Part shown: in pieces, positions 1-10,290 of the stretch | Position numbering within the stretch: the stretch's first letter is position 1 | Layout of the letters: each line of letters begins with the position of its first letter | Assembly: GCA_000226015.1 (NCBI GenBank) | Contig: JH152975.1 | Span: 188,840-252,839 of the forward strand | Length of the DNA stretch: 64,000 nucleotides | Direction: 5' to 3' | Source: Mnemiopsis leidyi | Taxonomy: Eukaryota; Ctenophora; Tentaculata; Lobata; Bolinopsidae | The notes under the pieces: model-generated | The model's input: the letters and a program-made list of their open reading frames with translations, nothing else | The model's database searches: none | What the model was told of the DNA's origin: nothing | Program-made: the position numbers and the translations under genes

Positions 1-314
1 TTTCAATCTTAGACCAGTTCAATCTTAGACCATTGCAATCTCAGACCATTTCAATCTTAGACCATTGCAATCTTAGACCATTTCAATCTTAGACCATTGC
101 AATCTTAGATCAGTTCAATCTTAGACCATTTTAATCTTAGACCAGTTCAATCTTAGACCATTGCAATCTTAGACCATTTCAATCTTAGACCATTGCAATC
201 TTAGACCATTGCAATCTCAGACCATTGCAATCTTAGGCCATTGCAATCTTAGACCATTGCAACCTTAGACCATGGCAAACTTAGACCATTGCAATCTTAG
301 ACCATTGCAATCTT
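1..314. repeat. 16-bp satellite array (about 19 units)
   Basis: A tandem array of a 16-bp unit, consensus TTGCAATCTTAGACCA, with variants at the first bases (TTTC, GTTC, TTGC) and occasional C or G changes. It starts at the window edge, so its full length is unknown. It ends abruptly near 314, about 180 bp before the first WSC-like gene. No coding function is seen. Confidence 0.95.
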
Positions 315-490
315 TCATTTCGTTTGCATTCCGAATTTCATATATGTTTGTTTACAAACTATTATATGACAGTTGGCACAAAATCAGTCTTCACAATATT
401 AAAAAGCAATCACAAATAACGTTAATTTGAAATTAGTTAAATGTCTCCAATGACCCTGCTTTCTTTTTTATTACTTTTAGATATGTCATC

Positions 491-1014
491 ATGACGTCAA
501 TTAAAAGAATATTCCTTTGGACAATCGCAAGTGTTGCTATCTGTGTACAAAGAAACGGTAAGAATAGAACACCTCATGTTTCTTGTAACCAATGTGGCAA
601 TCATAGAACTAACACTTTTACCAAGGCATAGAAATTTATTGAAACTAATTCTTATCATGTTGAAATGTAAAATTGAGAGGAGATTTCACCGCAAATATTT
701 AATAAATCGCCACCGTAATTATGGTTGAATTACAGAGAAATGCAGGGAATACTTGGGATGTTGGAAAGATACAGCGGACCGTGCTGTTGCAAATCACATC
801 AGCAACTATGATACCGCAACGATTGTTGATAACTGTCACGACATTGCAGCAACAAGCGGGAATTCTGTATTTGCAGTTCAGGCCACGGTTCAGTGTTTCA
901 CAGCAACAGATGCAGAGGCTACTTATCAGAAGTATGGACAGTCCACAAACTGTCAAAACGGTGTTGGAGGATCGTGGGCTAACGATGTGTACAAAATCGT
1001 ATCTTGTAAACCTG
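491..1014 (+). CDS. WSC-like secreted Cys-rich protein, copy 1 (3' end unresolved)
   Basis: Two exons are supported. Exon 1 (491-557) encodes a short hydrophobic signal peptide starting MTSIKRIFLW and ends in a phase-1 donor, G|GTAAGA. Exon 2 (736-1014) follows a TTACAG acceptor and encodes about 93 residues with six cysteines. It opens CREYLGCWKDTADRAV, a WSC-type signature, and ends with a GSWANDVYKI block before the last cysteine; a phase-1 donor GTAAAT follows. WSC-like domains are usually carbohydrate-binding or extracellular adhesion modules, so a secreted lectin-like role is likely but inferred. The last exon was not found; a weak candidate acceptor lies near 1209. The copies at 2559, 3370 and 6743 share this architecture. 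Confidence 0.78.
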
Positions 1015-2558
1015 GTAAATTTATTTTTCCTCATTATTTCCAAATAGTTGGGACAACATATTGAAATTAAATTAATAAATGTGCTAAGGTAGGAAATTTG
1101 TGTCGTAAAATGTGCACAACCACAAATCATGGACATGCAATGGATTGAGTTGGGCGTTCTCCATTGCATGTGCCATGTAAAGACACAAACGAACATAACG
1201 ATTTTACAGTAATTTACATTTGGTACCCCGGCCAAACCAAATAATATATGATCAGGTTCCTACTTCTCCCTATTTCGACAAATAAATTTCTTTCGCAACG
1301 GATATTATCGTGATCCAGAACTCATAAATAGGTTTCTCGAAAGCAGTTGTTTCGCTTGAACATAGTTCATAATCTGACGTATTAAGGAGTATCACAACAT
1401 AAATAGAGTCTAGGAGTTAGAAAAGACAGCTTTAAAAAATGATTCTCTCAGCTCTGAATTTGGAAAAAATCCTGTTTTGCCATGTTTGAGGTACATGTTG
1501 ATTGTAGAATATGAAGATTAAAAATTTGTGTTGGAAGAAAAGTGTTTTACTTCTTTTTGTGGGCATTCCCTCAGTAGCAGTTACTTATCAAATCTAATCT
1601 AAATATCATTTTAATTCCTATGTTTTGCTCTTAAATCTAAAAAAGAACTATTAAAGAACTAAAAACAATTACCCGTAGAATTACACCCGTAGAATTCCAC
1701 CCGTGGAATACTAAAATTCTACCCGTGGAATTGCACCCGTTAATTTCTACCCGTGGAATTCCACCGGTGGAAGTGTCGGGCTTCTTGTAGACTGACCGGA
1801 ATCCACACAATTATGACATGATACATAAATAGTGACGGGGCAGTGTACATTGATTAGGCTCAAGTTATATAGAACTAAAAATTTATGTAAATAGTTTATT
1901 GGTTTATGGCATAAATTCTGAAAGACTACAATATCGCGTGAACGTAGGTGAACGTATGATCGTTCGTGGAAGAGCCCTGTCCAAGAGGTCACGTTGGACT
2001 TAAACACCATCTTCTTCTCCGAAGAAATTTATCCTTTAAATGACGATTAACTTTTTGATTTAGCTCACTTATTATTTCATTGAAATCAGTGACACTGATT
2101 TGTTGTGACACACAGCATCACAACATCTACTCTCACAGCTAAGACTAGTATAACAATGTAATGAGTGATTAAGTTAGCAACTTTATTCGTGTTATTACAA
2201 TGCTCTTTTCAAGAGATGGGCGACATGCTACTATGTGCAGAGAAATCCAAAGCGCTCACTTGATCGCTTAATGTTCTAGAGAACAAAACTGACACCAGGA
2301 CCAGGAAGTTACAGAAATAGCTGCACCAGTGATACTCGCTTTCTCGCTCTTTTCATTGCTCTCTCGTTGCTCTCTTAGACTAAGCTATTGCCTTTTTGCC
2401 TCACCTTCGCTCTTTAATTTTAAAGATTGTAATACAAGATTGCATACAAAAATTTCTAGGGATCAAGATTACACTATATTCATTAAACGATAGTTTAATT
2501 TTTTCGTCTACGATCAATACGCTTTTAATTAAAGATATGTGGAAATGAGAACATTAGC
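1015..2558. other. Intergenic stretch with 3' flank shared with copy 3
   Basis: No convincing coding sequence. The first 350 bases after the domain exon are clearly homologous to the flank after the third copy (3839-4200), including a GCAATGGATTGAGTTGGGCG block, so the duplication unit included downstream sequence. A short repeat patch lies at 1671-1772. Several AATAAA motifs occur (for example near 1282), but none can be assigned. Confidence 0.6.
1671..1772. repeat. Short degenerate repeat of ACCCGTGGAATTC type
   Basis: About seven irregularly spaced copies of ACCCGT(A/G)GAATT occur here. The GAATTC-like cores are partly palindromic, so short inverted pairs form. Units are about 14-16 bp apart. 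The origin is unknown. Confidence 0.8.
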
Positions 2559-2828
2559 ATGAAACTATTTTCTAGGACAATCGTTATTCTTTGTATTTCA
2601 GGGCAAGCAAACGGTAAGAAAATTTAAATAGACTATAACTTACTTAGACTATAACTTTAGAACTCAGGTTTGAGAATTTCCATAACGAAAAAACAAAAAC
2701 AAGCAGGATTATGCTAATAGTTTAGAAAGTGATTCTAATTTTACAGGAAATGCAGGGAATACTTATGGTGTTCATGGACGGCTAAAGGGGACCGTACTGT
2801 TGCAAAGTATATCGGCAACTTTGCTACC
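2559..2828 (+). pseudogene. Broken WSC-like copy 2
   Basis: A signal-peptide exon (2559-2613, MKLFSRTIVILC then a phase-1 GTAAG donor) is followed by an acceptor at 2746 and the start of a domain exon. The exon has lost one base at its beginning relative to copies 1, 3 and 4, so the spliced frame is shifted. The second cysteine region is altered (YLWCSWTAKGDR instead of YLGCWKDTADR). Homology stops near 2828, where unrelated sequence begins, removing the last four cysteines. It is a 5' remnant of the same family and probably non-functional. Confidence 0.8.
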
Positions 2829-2910
2829 TTCTTCTTTTTATTCGGTCAACGGTTTTAGTCGGCTATGAAATATTGACAACAGTCGCTAAATGCGTAAGTA
2901 AGTATTAAGT

Positions 2911-3553
2911 AAGTAGTGTTCTTGCACTCTTCTAATACCGGCGATGGCTGGCTAAGGAGACAATAAAATTAGCTGAAATATCTAAACAAATAGTGTACAC
3001 ACAACAGTCGCTAAATGCCCTGCCGCCCTCCCATTATAGTACCGCAGCTCAGAGCTTTAGAGAATCAGGAGAGTTGCTTTTAGCTAGTTGGTTAATGCAC
3101 TTAATTCGTGATCCTTAGAACTTTTTCATACCACTTAGTTCAGATCCCCGCAGTCATCCACTTAGTTCAGAACCCTGAAGTCATCCTCTTACTTCAAAAT
3201 AGACCACACGTCGCGAGTTATTTGCCTACTTGATACTTCCTTACTGATCTTAAACACTTGGCGATCGAACACTACTGCAATGAATATCGCGTTACAATAT
3301 TTTATGAATAATAAGTTTTTACCACTTACGTCCAATATCAGTTTTCTTTAGATATGTAAAAATGAGAAAATGATAATGAAAATATTCCCATTGATGATCG
3401 TTCTTCTTTTCATCGCAGTGCAAGCAATCGGTAAGAGCAATTTAAAATCTTTTCTTACGATTTTGATTGTAATTTGAATTTCAGTAATCTATAACGATAG
3501 CAAAAACCAGCAGTATTATGCAAATAGTAGAGAAAATGACTCCAATATTACAG
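2911..3553 (+). repeat. Segmental duplication, unit A (5' flank and first intron of copy 3)
   Basis: This block is homologous in order and orientation to 6294-6926. Shared landmarks are the ACCGGCGATGGCTGGCTAAG segment, the CAACAGTCGCTAAATGCCC segment, CACACGTCGCGAGTTATTTG, the ACGTCCAATATCAGTTTTC segment just before the start codon, the signal exon and intron 1. It starts where the broken copy 2 is interrupted. Confidence 0.85.
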
Positions 3554-3838
3554 ACAGATATAGATGCAGGAAATACTTGGGATGTTGGAAGGATACAGGG
3601 GACCGTGCTGTTGCAAATCACATCGACAACTTTCATACAACAACGGTTGTAGATAACTGTCACGACATTGCAGCAACAAGCGGGAATTCTGTATTTGCCG
3701 TTCAGGCCACGGTTCAGTGTTTCACAGCTGCAGATGCAGAGGCTACTTATCAGAAGTATGGACAGTCCGCAGACTGTCACAATGGTGTTGGAGGGCCGTG
3801 GGCTAACGATGTGTACAAAATCGCATCTTGTAGACCTG
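3370..3838 (+). CDS. WSC-like secreted Cys-rich protein, copy 3 (mosaic)
   Basis: Exon 1 (3370-3430) encodes a signal peptide (MIMKIFPLMIVLLFIAVQA) and ends with a phase-1 GTAAGA donor; an ATG at 3376 in the same frame is also possible. Exon 2 (3554-3838) encodes DRYRCRKYLGCWKDTGDRAV through GGPWANDVYKI and six cysteines in the family spacing, then a phase-1 donor. The frame is open throughout. The upstream region, signal exon and intron match copy 4 closely, but the first two thirds of the domain exon and the 3' flank match copy 1. This suggests unequal crossing-over or gene conversion. The 3' terminal exon was not identified. Confidence 0.8.
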
Positions 3839-4272
3839 GTAATTTTATTTTGTCCTTTATTATTTCCAAATATTTGGGACAACATATTGAAATCAAAGTT
3901 ATATATGTGCAAAGGTAACGAATTTGTGTCGTAAAATGTGCACAACCACAAATCATGAACATGCAATGGATTGAGTTGGGCGTTCTCCATTGCATGTGCC
4001 ATGTGTAAAGGCACAAACATAACGATTATGTATACAATAATTTACATTTAGTTCCCCGGACAAACCAAATAATATATGATCAGGTTCCTACTTTCTTCTC
4101 CTTCCTACTTGGACAAATGAATACCTTTCGCGACAGTTATTATCGTGATCCAGAACTCATGAATAGGTTTCTCGAAAACAGTTGTTTCGCTTCAATTTTC
4201 AAGTCCTGGCGACGATCTTGATGTATGATATTTCAGTCCTTACTAATCATTGACAACTTCTAGTATCTACGC
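3839..4272. other. 3' flank of copy 3
   Basis: Homologous to the flank of copy 1 as far as about 4200, with no coding sequence recognised. It then runs to the hAT insertion; the bases at 4273-4280 form the left target-site duplication of that element. Confidence 0.6.
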
Positions 4273-4800
4273 AGAAACAACAGGGATCGACCGGGATCCC
4301 AGTGAAATTTGGTCCCAGCCAAAATCGGCCTATTTTTGGAATCCCGGTCCGGTCAAAATCCTTAAATTTACCTGAATTTCAACCGGGAATCGGGATTTTG
4401 TATTGAATTTTGAAATTCAATTGAAATTTTTACTGAATTTTGAAATTTGCATTGAAGATATCTTGAGGTAAGATACATCAAAATTAGTTGAATGAAACCA
4501 AATCACTCGATTGAATAAAACTTTATACAGAATCAAATTGTGATTCAATGTTGGGAATATTTTACTTCAATAGATTAAATTTATTCAGAAGTTTACACAG
4601 GTATGATCAAAATTTAGAACACAACCATGGACACAGTCAGTCTTTCCTTGTTTTTAGAATGCTATGATGATACTCATCTCCCGATTCCTCATCTGGGGTT
4701 TCTCTCCAGCTATATGGTGAACAGAATTGTTATCCATAGGTGGGGATTCTAGATTGTTATCCATAGTTCAGTGTTCTTGAATCATATTTCAGGGACAAAT

Positions 4801-4971
4801 TCAAATCCACATTGTCTGGTTTGAGCTGTACTCTGCTGTCATTTTTGCCACCTTGAACGCACGCTCACTGGTCACAGAAGATTGTGGTCGGCAAAGGTAA
4901 ACTTTGACAAGTTTACTAAAGTTTGGATACAATTTGTGTTTTCTCTGCCAAAAGTCAAGAGGGTCTACTCC
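4801..4971 (-). pseudogene. hAT transposase C-terminal (dimerisation) fragment
   Basis: The minus-strand frame reads DPLDFWQRKHKLYPNFSKL, then VYLCRPQSSVTSERAFKVA, and ends in a stop at 4801. The pattern (PL-x-W-W, a hydrophobic helix, then P-x-SSV-x-SER-x-F) is the conserved hAT C-terminal dimerisation region. The rest of the transposase is not readable, so this is a remnant. It supports the hAT assignment of the enclosing element. Confidence 0.82.
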
Positions 4972-5562
4972 CTGTGGCGAGAATTTTTTTATATATGTAC
5001 CATGTTACCACCTCTCTTATCACGTTATTAGGAGAACCTGAAGAAGCTGATTCCAGACGATTTCATCTTCATTGACCACACATATGTGACGTTTTCTGGT
5101 CAGCCATTATCTGCGCTTATCCGTGCTGATCTGCCCTGATTAAACCTCTCCTCAAGTTTCGAGATAAAAAGTTGCCTAGCTGCATATTCTTTATCTCGAC
5201 TGTAGGAACATGCACATTTACATCTTAATTTCAACAGTGTCGCGAATGCGTGACTCCTGTCAATCTAGTCTCGATGTTGATTTCCATCGAAGAACTTTAC
5301 ATTTTTCTCTTTCGCAGCCCGCTGAAGGTTCAGGCTAGCTTATATGTACCTATACTAGTCCCGTTCTTCAGAAAACTTAAACTACCTGTTCAATACTCGA
5401 TCAAACTTTTCAACCTATGTTTCTTACTGAGGCCGGGGTACGGAGTAATCTTAATTGAAAAATTAAGTACTTAAACATTATGTCATGATAATTCAGAAAA
5501 ACCTTGATTTACCGTGTCCCTCGATCTATCGGGCCTTCTCCCTTCTCCGATATTCCTCAATA

Positions 5563-5665
5563 CAGTGAAACCTCTATCTACCGTACCTCTAATTACCGAG
5601 TCCCTCGATTTACCGGGCCTTCTTCTTCATTCCCTTGCGAGGCCCGGTAATAAGATGTTTTACTG
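5563..5665. mobile_element. Pogo/Tigger-like MITE nested in the hAT element
   Basis: The termini CAGTGAAACCTCT and, reverse-complemented on the right, CAGTAAAACATCT are inverted repeats flanked by TA on both sides (5561-5562 and 5666-5667). The interior ACCGAGTCCCTCGATTTACC is also present in a diverged partial copy just upstream (about 5505-5550). The size is about 103 bp with no coding capacity. Confidence 0.72.
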
Positions 5666-6293
5666 TATCTCAATTAAAAGTTTCAGATTTTTAGATATCA
5701 TTCAATAACGGCTAATTGGTTTCTGTATACCTCAAAAATTGTTCATACAAGGTATGATTTAAGTATTGTTGAAATTGAAAATCAAAATAAAAAACAATGT
5801 ACTTTTAGTCAAAAATATTTCAGTCCCGGTCCGGGTTACAATCCGGTCCCCGTTACAATCCCGGTCCCGGTTGCAATCCCGGTCCCGGTTGCAATCCCGG
5901 TCCCGGCCATTTTTACCAATTCCGGTCCCAGTCGATCCTTGAGAGACAATAAGGTCGGACTGTAATTTGAATAAAGTGAACCCAGGGAAATTCTATTCCT
6001 CATACTGAACTAACCCAGCTGACGACGATTAACACATGTTTATTGAAAGCTCCTTCAACATCAAACTCGTATCTATTTATGTCTACCAACCCCCCTACAA
6101 GAACTAACCCATAGTTCAGGATATGTTAATTTTCGATTTTTCAAAAATTAACATTAAACAATAGACAACATAAATAGGTGACCCCTTGGCCATTTTCCCA
6201 AGATAAATTACGGATCACAATCCTTCCCCTTACAACGTAACTATTAAGTAAGAAGTATGTAAGTATTAACATGATTAAGTAGTTAGTAAGTAG

Positions 6294-6926
6294 TAAGTAG
6301 TGTTCTTAACTCTTCTAATACCGGCGATGGCTGGCTAAGGAGACAATAAAATTAGCTGAAATATCAAAACAAATAGTGTACAAACAACAGTCGCTAAATG
6401 CCCTGCCGCCCTCCCATTATAGTACCGCAGCTCAGAGCTTTAGAGAAGCAGGAGAGTTGCCTTTAGCTAGTTGGTTAATGCACTTAATTCGTCATCCTTA
6501 GGACTTTTTATACCTTACGTTGAATATTGTCTGCAGACATCCACTTAAATAAGAACACAGTGTCTCATCCACTTACTTCAAAATAGACCACACGTCGCGA
6601 GTTATTTGCCAACTACTCTGATCTTAAACACTTTGCGATCGAACAGTACTACAATCAATATTGCTTTACAATATTCAATAATTGAATAATTAAAGTTTTT
6701 ACGTCCAATATCAGTTTTCTTTAGATATGTAAAATTGAGAAAATGAACATAAAAATATTCCCATTGATGATCGTTCTTCTTTTCATCGCAGTGCAAGCAA
6801 TCGGTAAGAGCAATTGGAAATCTTTCCTAACGACTTTGATTGTAATTTGAATTTCAGTAATCTATAACGATAGCAAAAACCAGCAGGATTATGCGAATAG
6901 TAGAGAAAATGACTCCAATATTACAG
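6294..6926 (+). repeat. Segmental duplication, unit B (5' flank and first intron of copy 4)
   Basis: Collinear with 2911-3553. It includes the same non-coding landmarks, the signal-peptide exon and intron 1. Small indels and substitutions are scattered, so the duplication is not recent enough to be identical. Confidence 0.85.
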
Positions 6927-7208
6927 AAAGATATAGATGCAGGGAATACTTGGGATGTTGGAAGGATACAGCGGACCGTGCAATCAGTGGAGGATCCGAA
7001 CATTTCGATACCAGAACTGTAGAAAACTGCCACGATCTGGCAGCAACCAGAGGCAATTCTGTATTTGCAGTTCAGTACATGACGCAGTGCTACACTGCTG
7101 CAGATGCAGAAGCTACTTATCAGAAGTATGGACAGTCCTCAGACTGTCACAATGGTGTTGGAGGGCCGTGGGCTAACGATGTGTACAAGATCGTATCATG
7201 CCCACCAG
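6743..7208 (+). CDS. WSC-like secreted Cys-rich protein, copy 4
   Basis: Exon 1 (6743-6803) encodes the signal peptide MNIKIFPLMIVLLFIAVQA with a phase-1 donor. Exon 2 (6927-7208) encodes ERYRCREYLGCWKDTADRA through GGPWANDVYKIVSC and the six family cysteines. The segment between the second and third cysteines (ISGGSEHFDTRTVE) differs strongly from copies 1 and 3, whereas the block around the fifth cysteine is almost the same. A plausible terminal exon is 7332-7339: a TAATTTTTCAG acceptor followed by two residues and TGA, in phase. If used, the protein is about 116 residues, essentially one secreted domain. A secreted carbohydrate-binding or recognition role is inferred from the domain type only. 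Confidence 0.8.
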
Positions 7209-7339
7209 GTAATGTAAAATATTTCGGTATTTCAATCTTTAGACCACAAATTTTAATAAACTAACATGCAATGGGTTCTGTAAGGCATTGCCCATTGCAA
7301 GTTTAGACTGGTCACGAATCTAATTTTTCAGATTGGTGA

Positions 7340-8183
7340 TGAAAGGTCTGAATAGTGTTGCCAACAAAGTAGATGGTTTAAAGTGGTTGGATTAGGTGGT
7401 GGTAGCGAAAATGGCGGGTATAGCTGGCCAAAAATAGCGCAAAAGTAACAATATTGGTGTCCGTGTTGTAGTAAAAACTCTGCGATTAAACTCTACGATT
7501 AAACACTACGAAACGATTTCACTAATAATCACTACCCCTATGCTATGTATTGAGCAAAAGATATAGCTTTCAGTTTCATCTAGTCCGTCTAATTTTACCG
7601 TCGACTGTCGTTCAGGATCCGTACTTGGAAGTATGTTAACCATTAAATTTAACTCTCAAAACGCTATAGCTTTTAGTTAAAATCTCAGTTAGCCGGTGAA
7701 CTTCGTAGAGGTATCTAGATTATAATGACAGCAACTTCTTAGTATAAAAATGGGATGCAAATCTAAAGCGTCCGCCTGAGATCAAACAAAGCGGCACAAC
7801 TCTTGTTTTGTTTTTAAGGTCCCGAAAATTGTCGGATTGCCTTGCAAACCTCAATTTGACTGAATATATATATGCATTTATTAATTCTGCTTGAGATTAG
7901 TGCAGGCCACTCCAACGACTAGGAGGAGACCTCTTCAAGTACAAGTAAGTAAGAGAAATATTTTTAGGGAGGGGACCCACACGATAGCTTTTCTCGATAT
8001 TGATTTGTCGTTACTTACTTATCAATGGTTGCTGTTACATGAAACGAAAAATTTGTGACCAAAAATATCTTTCTTTTGTTAACTTTAAAAAAATGGAATT
8101 TTATGCTTTCTACATGTAATATTGCATAAGCTGTATCATCTTAATGGTATATCAAAAGTCAGAAAAAACTGTATGTCCTTATC
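7340..8183. other. Intergenic, no feature recognised
   Basis: No open frame with coding character, repeat or RNA gene was recognised between the last WSC-like copy and the 3' end of the oppositely oriented lectin gene. Confidence 0.5.
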
Positions 8184-8189
8184 TTTATT
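8184..8189 (-). terminator. Poly(A) signal of the lectin gene
   Basis: AATAAA on the minus strand, 84 bases beyond the lectin stop codon. This is the nearest canonical signal and fits a short 3' UTR. Confidence 0.6.
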
Positions 8190-8272
8190 TTTCTCAATAA
8201 TCGTTTTCAAAAATCGCAACATCATTTGAACTCAGTTGTATTCAAAATCGTAATATTAGGCGACGGTACGCA

Positions 8273-9409
8273 CTAACGATAGCACTCACATGCAAATGGT
8301 TTTTTGTCATGACCGTATGAATCATCGAATTCTCCCCACTTTGAAATGGTCAGGCTATTTTGACCCTTGGCTTTTCTCTTCGATCCGTTATTATCCCCAG
8401 CATTTGCGATCCAGGGAAAACCTTCAAAAAGTACCACAGTTCCATCAGTCCACCTGTAGTCTCCTTCTTTCTTTAAGTCGTTTCCACCGGTCCATGCCCA
8501 GTGTATTGGATCCCATCTTTTCTTCCTTTTTACTTTGACACAGTTAAACTGGCCGACCCCATGTTCATAGTCCTTGCCGTTCCCAAAGGCACCTTTGCAG
8601 TTATCGAATCCGGATTCTCCGAGAAAGAAGATAAGAGCTCTTCTAAGCTGATCGGTTTCGTCAAGATTGCGAACTGTAGCAAGTTGAAGACCGGCTGCCT
8701 CACAAGCTGCCTTTGCCTCCTCCCAAGTTTTCATCTCAGCCGAAACTATGTATTTTCCCTGATAATCACATGCAAAAGGATGTTCTTCGAATGAAAAGGC
8801 GTCATCCCACATGCCCTCGTGGTTTAATCTCATTTGATTCTGCCTGCACAATCGCTCTTTGCAGATTCCACTGTGCTTGTAGTCGCTGCTCTTCTTTCCC
8901 ATCTTTAATGGCCTTTGATCCGGTTGGCCTCTGTTCCAATTTTCGAAGTCTTTGGGACTAGATCCATCATACCATTGCCAATCCTCAGCATTGTAAGGCT
9001 TTCTATTTTCAACCTTCCTGATGTGTTTTTGGTTGATTTTCTTTGTTTTCCGCAAGCCTGTCCAGACCCAGCGGGTTCCGGCGAACGTGTTTCTGTGCTG
9101 CTTGTGTTTCGGTAGTGCAGCATTGAAGAGCAAAGTTAGGAAATCATTAGCCTCTCTGCTGTTGACAGTTGCTAAAGTCCCAGCCTTATTCGTTCTGGAT
9201 AACATTGCCGGTAGTCGTTTGCACCTATTCTCGGCGCTGGTAAAGTTGGCTAGATCAGCTACAAGAACAACATGGCAGGTCGGGAAAACATGATTTGGTA
9301 GCTTCCTTACGAGATTTTTAAGTCCAATCACCTGCTCGTTTAAAGAAACATTGAGCGTGATGCCAAGTTCTGCTATCACACAAATGTAGCACAAAATAGT
9401 CAACCTCAT
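8273..9409 (-). CDS. Secreted double C-type lectin domain protein, single exon
   Basis: 378 residues if translation starts at the internal ATG at 9409, giving a normal signal peptide (MRLTILCYICVIAELG). An ATG 12 codons upstream is in frame but gives a less hydrophobic start. The first CTLD spans roughly residues 40-220 and contains WVWTGLR, WQWYDGSSPKDFENWNRGQP followed by DQ, and WDDAFSFEEHPFACDY. The QPD triplet is the classic galactose-preferring form of the long-loop Ca site. A second CTLD, to the C-terminus, has WEEAKAACEAAG, WAWTGGND, FDDSYGHDKKPFACEC; it lacks an EPN/QPD triplet, so its sugar binding is doubtful. There is no transmembrane segment at the end, so it is probably secreted. 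It sits tail-to-tail with the WSC-like genes. Confidence 0.9.
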   Translation of the reverse strand: MRLTILCYICVIAELGITLNVSLNEQVIGLKNLVRKLPNHVFPTCHVVLVADLANFTSAENRCKRLPAMLSRTNKAGTLATVNSREANDFLTLLFNAALPKHKQHRNTFAGTRWVWTGLRKTKKINQKHIRKVENRKPYNAEDWQWYDGSSPKDFENWNRGQPDQRPLKMGKKSSDYKHSGICKERLCRQNQMRLNHEGMWDDAFSFEEHPFACDYQGKYIVSAEMKTWEEAKAACEAAGLQLATVRNLDETDQLRRALIFFLGESGFDNCKGAFGNGKDYEHGVGQFNCVKVKRKKRWDPIHWAWTGGNDLKKEGDYRWTDGTVVLFEGFPWIANAGDNNGSKRKAKGQNSLTISKWGEFDDSYGHDKKPFACECYR

Positions 9410-10290
9410 TTCAGAGAAGGGATGAAGGTGTAAAGTGAATAACATAGAACTGTCGACACTTTGTCAGAGTTTCGGTAGGGTCCTCACAATCACTTCACAC
9501 GAGACAATGTCACCCTATTATTGGTGATTGAATGATGGGGCCATTGACAATAATTTAAATGTTTCTGTCACTTTATGTGCTTAGTTCATTAAAATACTAC
9601 ATATTATAACACAATCCTTTGTCCAAATCAGACTCGCAGCCGGATATGTGAGATAGAGCATGTAACATCTTAATTTCTAACGTGTTCTTTATAACGTGTT
9701 ACATGACCCATCCTCGCCAACATAAACATTAACTTATGCAAATTTCAACGAAACAAAAGCTATTATGAAACCCTGATATTATTTAGAACCTCATCTAAGG
9801 TAGACCATAACTCAAATTGACATTTCCCTTTCGATGCTGACCCAATTTTCTGTTCTTCTATTGTTATCGAATGTCCAACAGTATGAATAGAGTTAATACG
9901 GCACAAGAAACATAAAATAATGTCTACAAAGATTATTTTCTTTTGTCTAAAATGCAATGTCCATTTTCTGCGACCAAAATTATTTCAATACTGAACGTAA
10001 ATATAAAAGAAGATGACAAAATTGTTTCAACCAAATTAAGACTGTAACCAGTCGTTATATTGATGAACTAAATTTAATCAGTACCCAGAATTTCGTACTT
10101 ATCTTCTTCCCAACTGTACTGTGCACATGAATCATCAAGCTAGCACAACGTTTTATCGTGTTGGGCGAGTAGTCCTAATTATAGGCTCGTCATAATTAAG
10201 CTCCTAAAACGATTGTGTCTCTACGAAACTGATCAGTGCCGACAGCTGCTCTTTGTTTTTGACAGGAGGGACACACTGACGTGTGTTTTA
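9410..10290. other. Upstream region of the lectin gene, no other feature
   Basis: Contains the presumed promoter of the minus-strand lectin gene. No convincing TATA box or coding exon was assigned and no repeat family was recognised. Confidence 0.4.

Larger units (their letters stand above)
4281..5941. mobile_element. Decayed hAT DNA transposon
   Basis: The left end reads CAGGGATCGACCGGGA, and the reverse complement of the right end reads CAAGGATCGACTGGGA. The flanking octamers are AGAAACAA (4273-4280) and AGAGACAA (5942-5949), an 8-bp target-site duplication with one mismatch, as expected for hAT. Subterminal CCGGTCCCGGTT-type repeats are dense at both ends (4290-4400 and 5820-5930). A transposase C-terminal fragment lies inside on the minus strand, and a pogo-like MITE is nested near the right end. 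The length is 1,661 bp and the element is not autonomous. Confidence 0.88.

Noticed and set aside
1-314. CRISPR-like array
   Set aside because: The 16-bp units are contiguous without unique spacers, and the genome is eukaryotic; it is a satellite.
699-1235. 178-codon open frame antisense to WSC-like copy 1 (and a similar one at 3481-4020)
   Set aside because: It is the shadow of the conserved domain exon and shared flank; the sense strand has the signal peptide, splice sites and Cys pattern.
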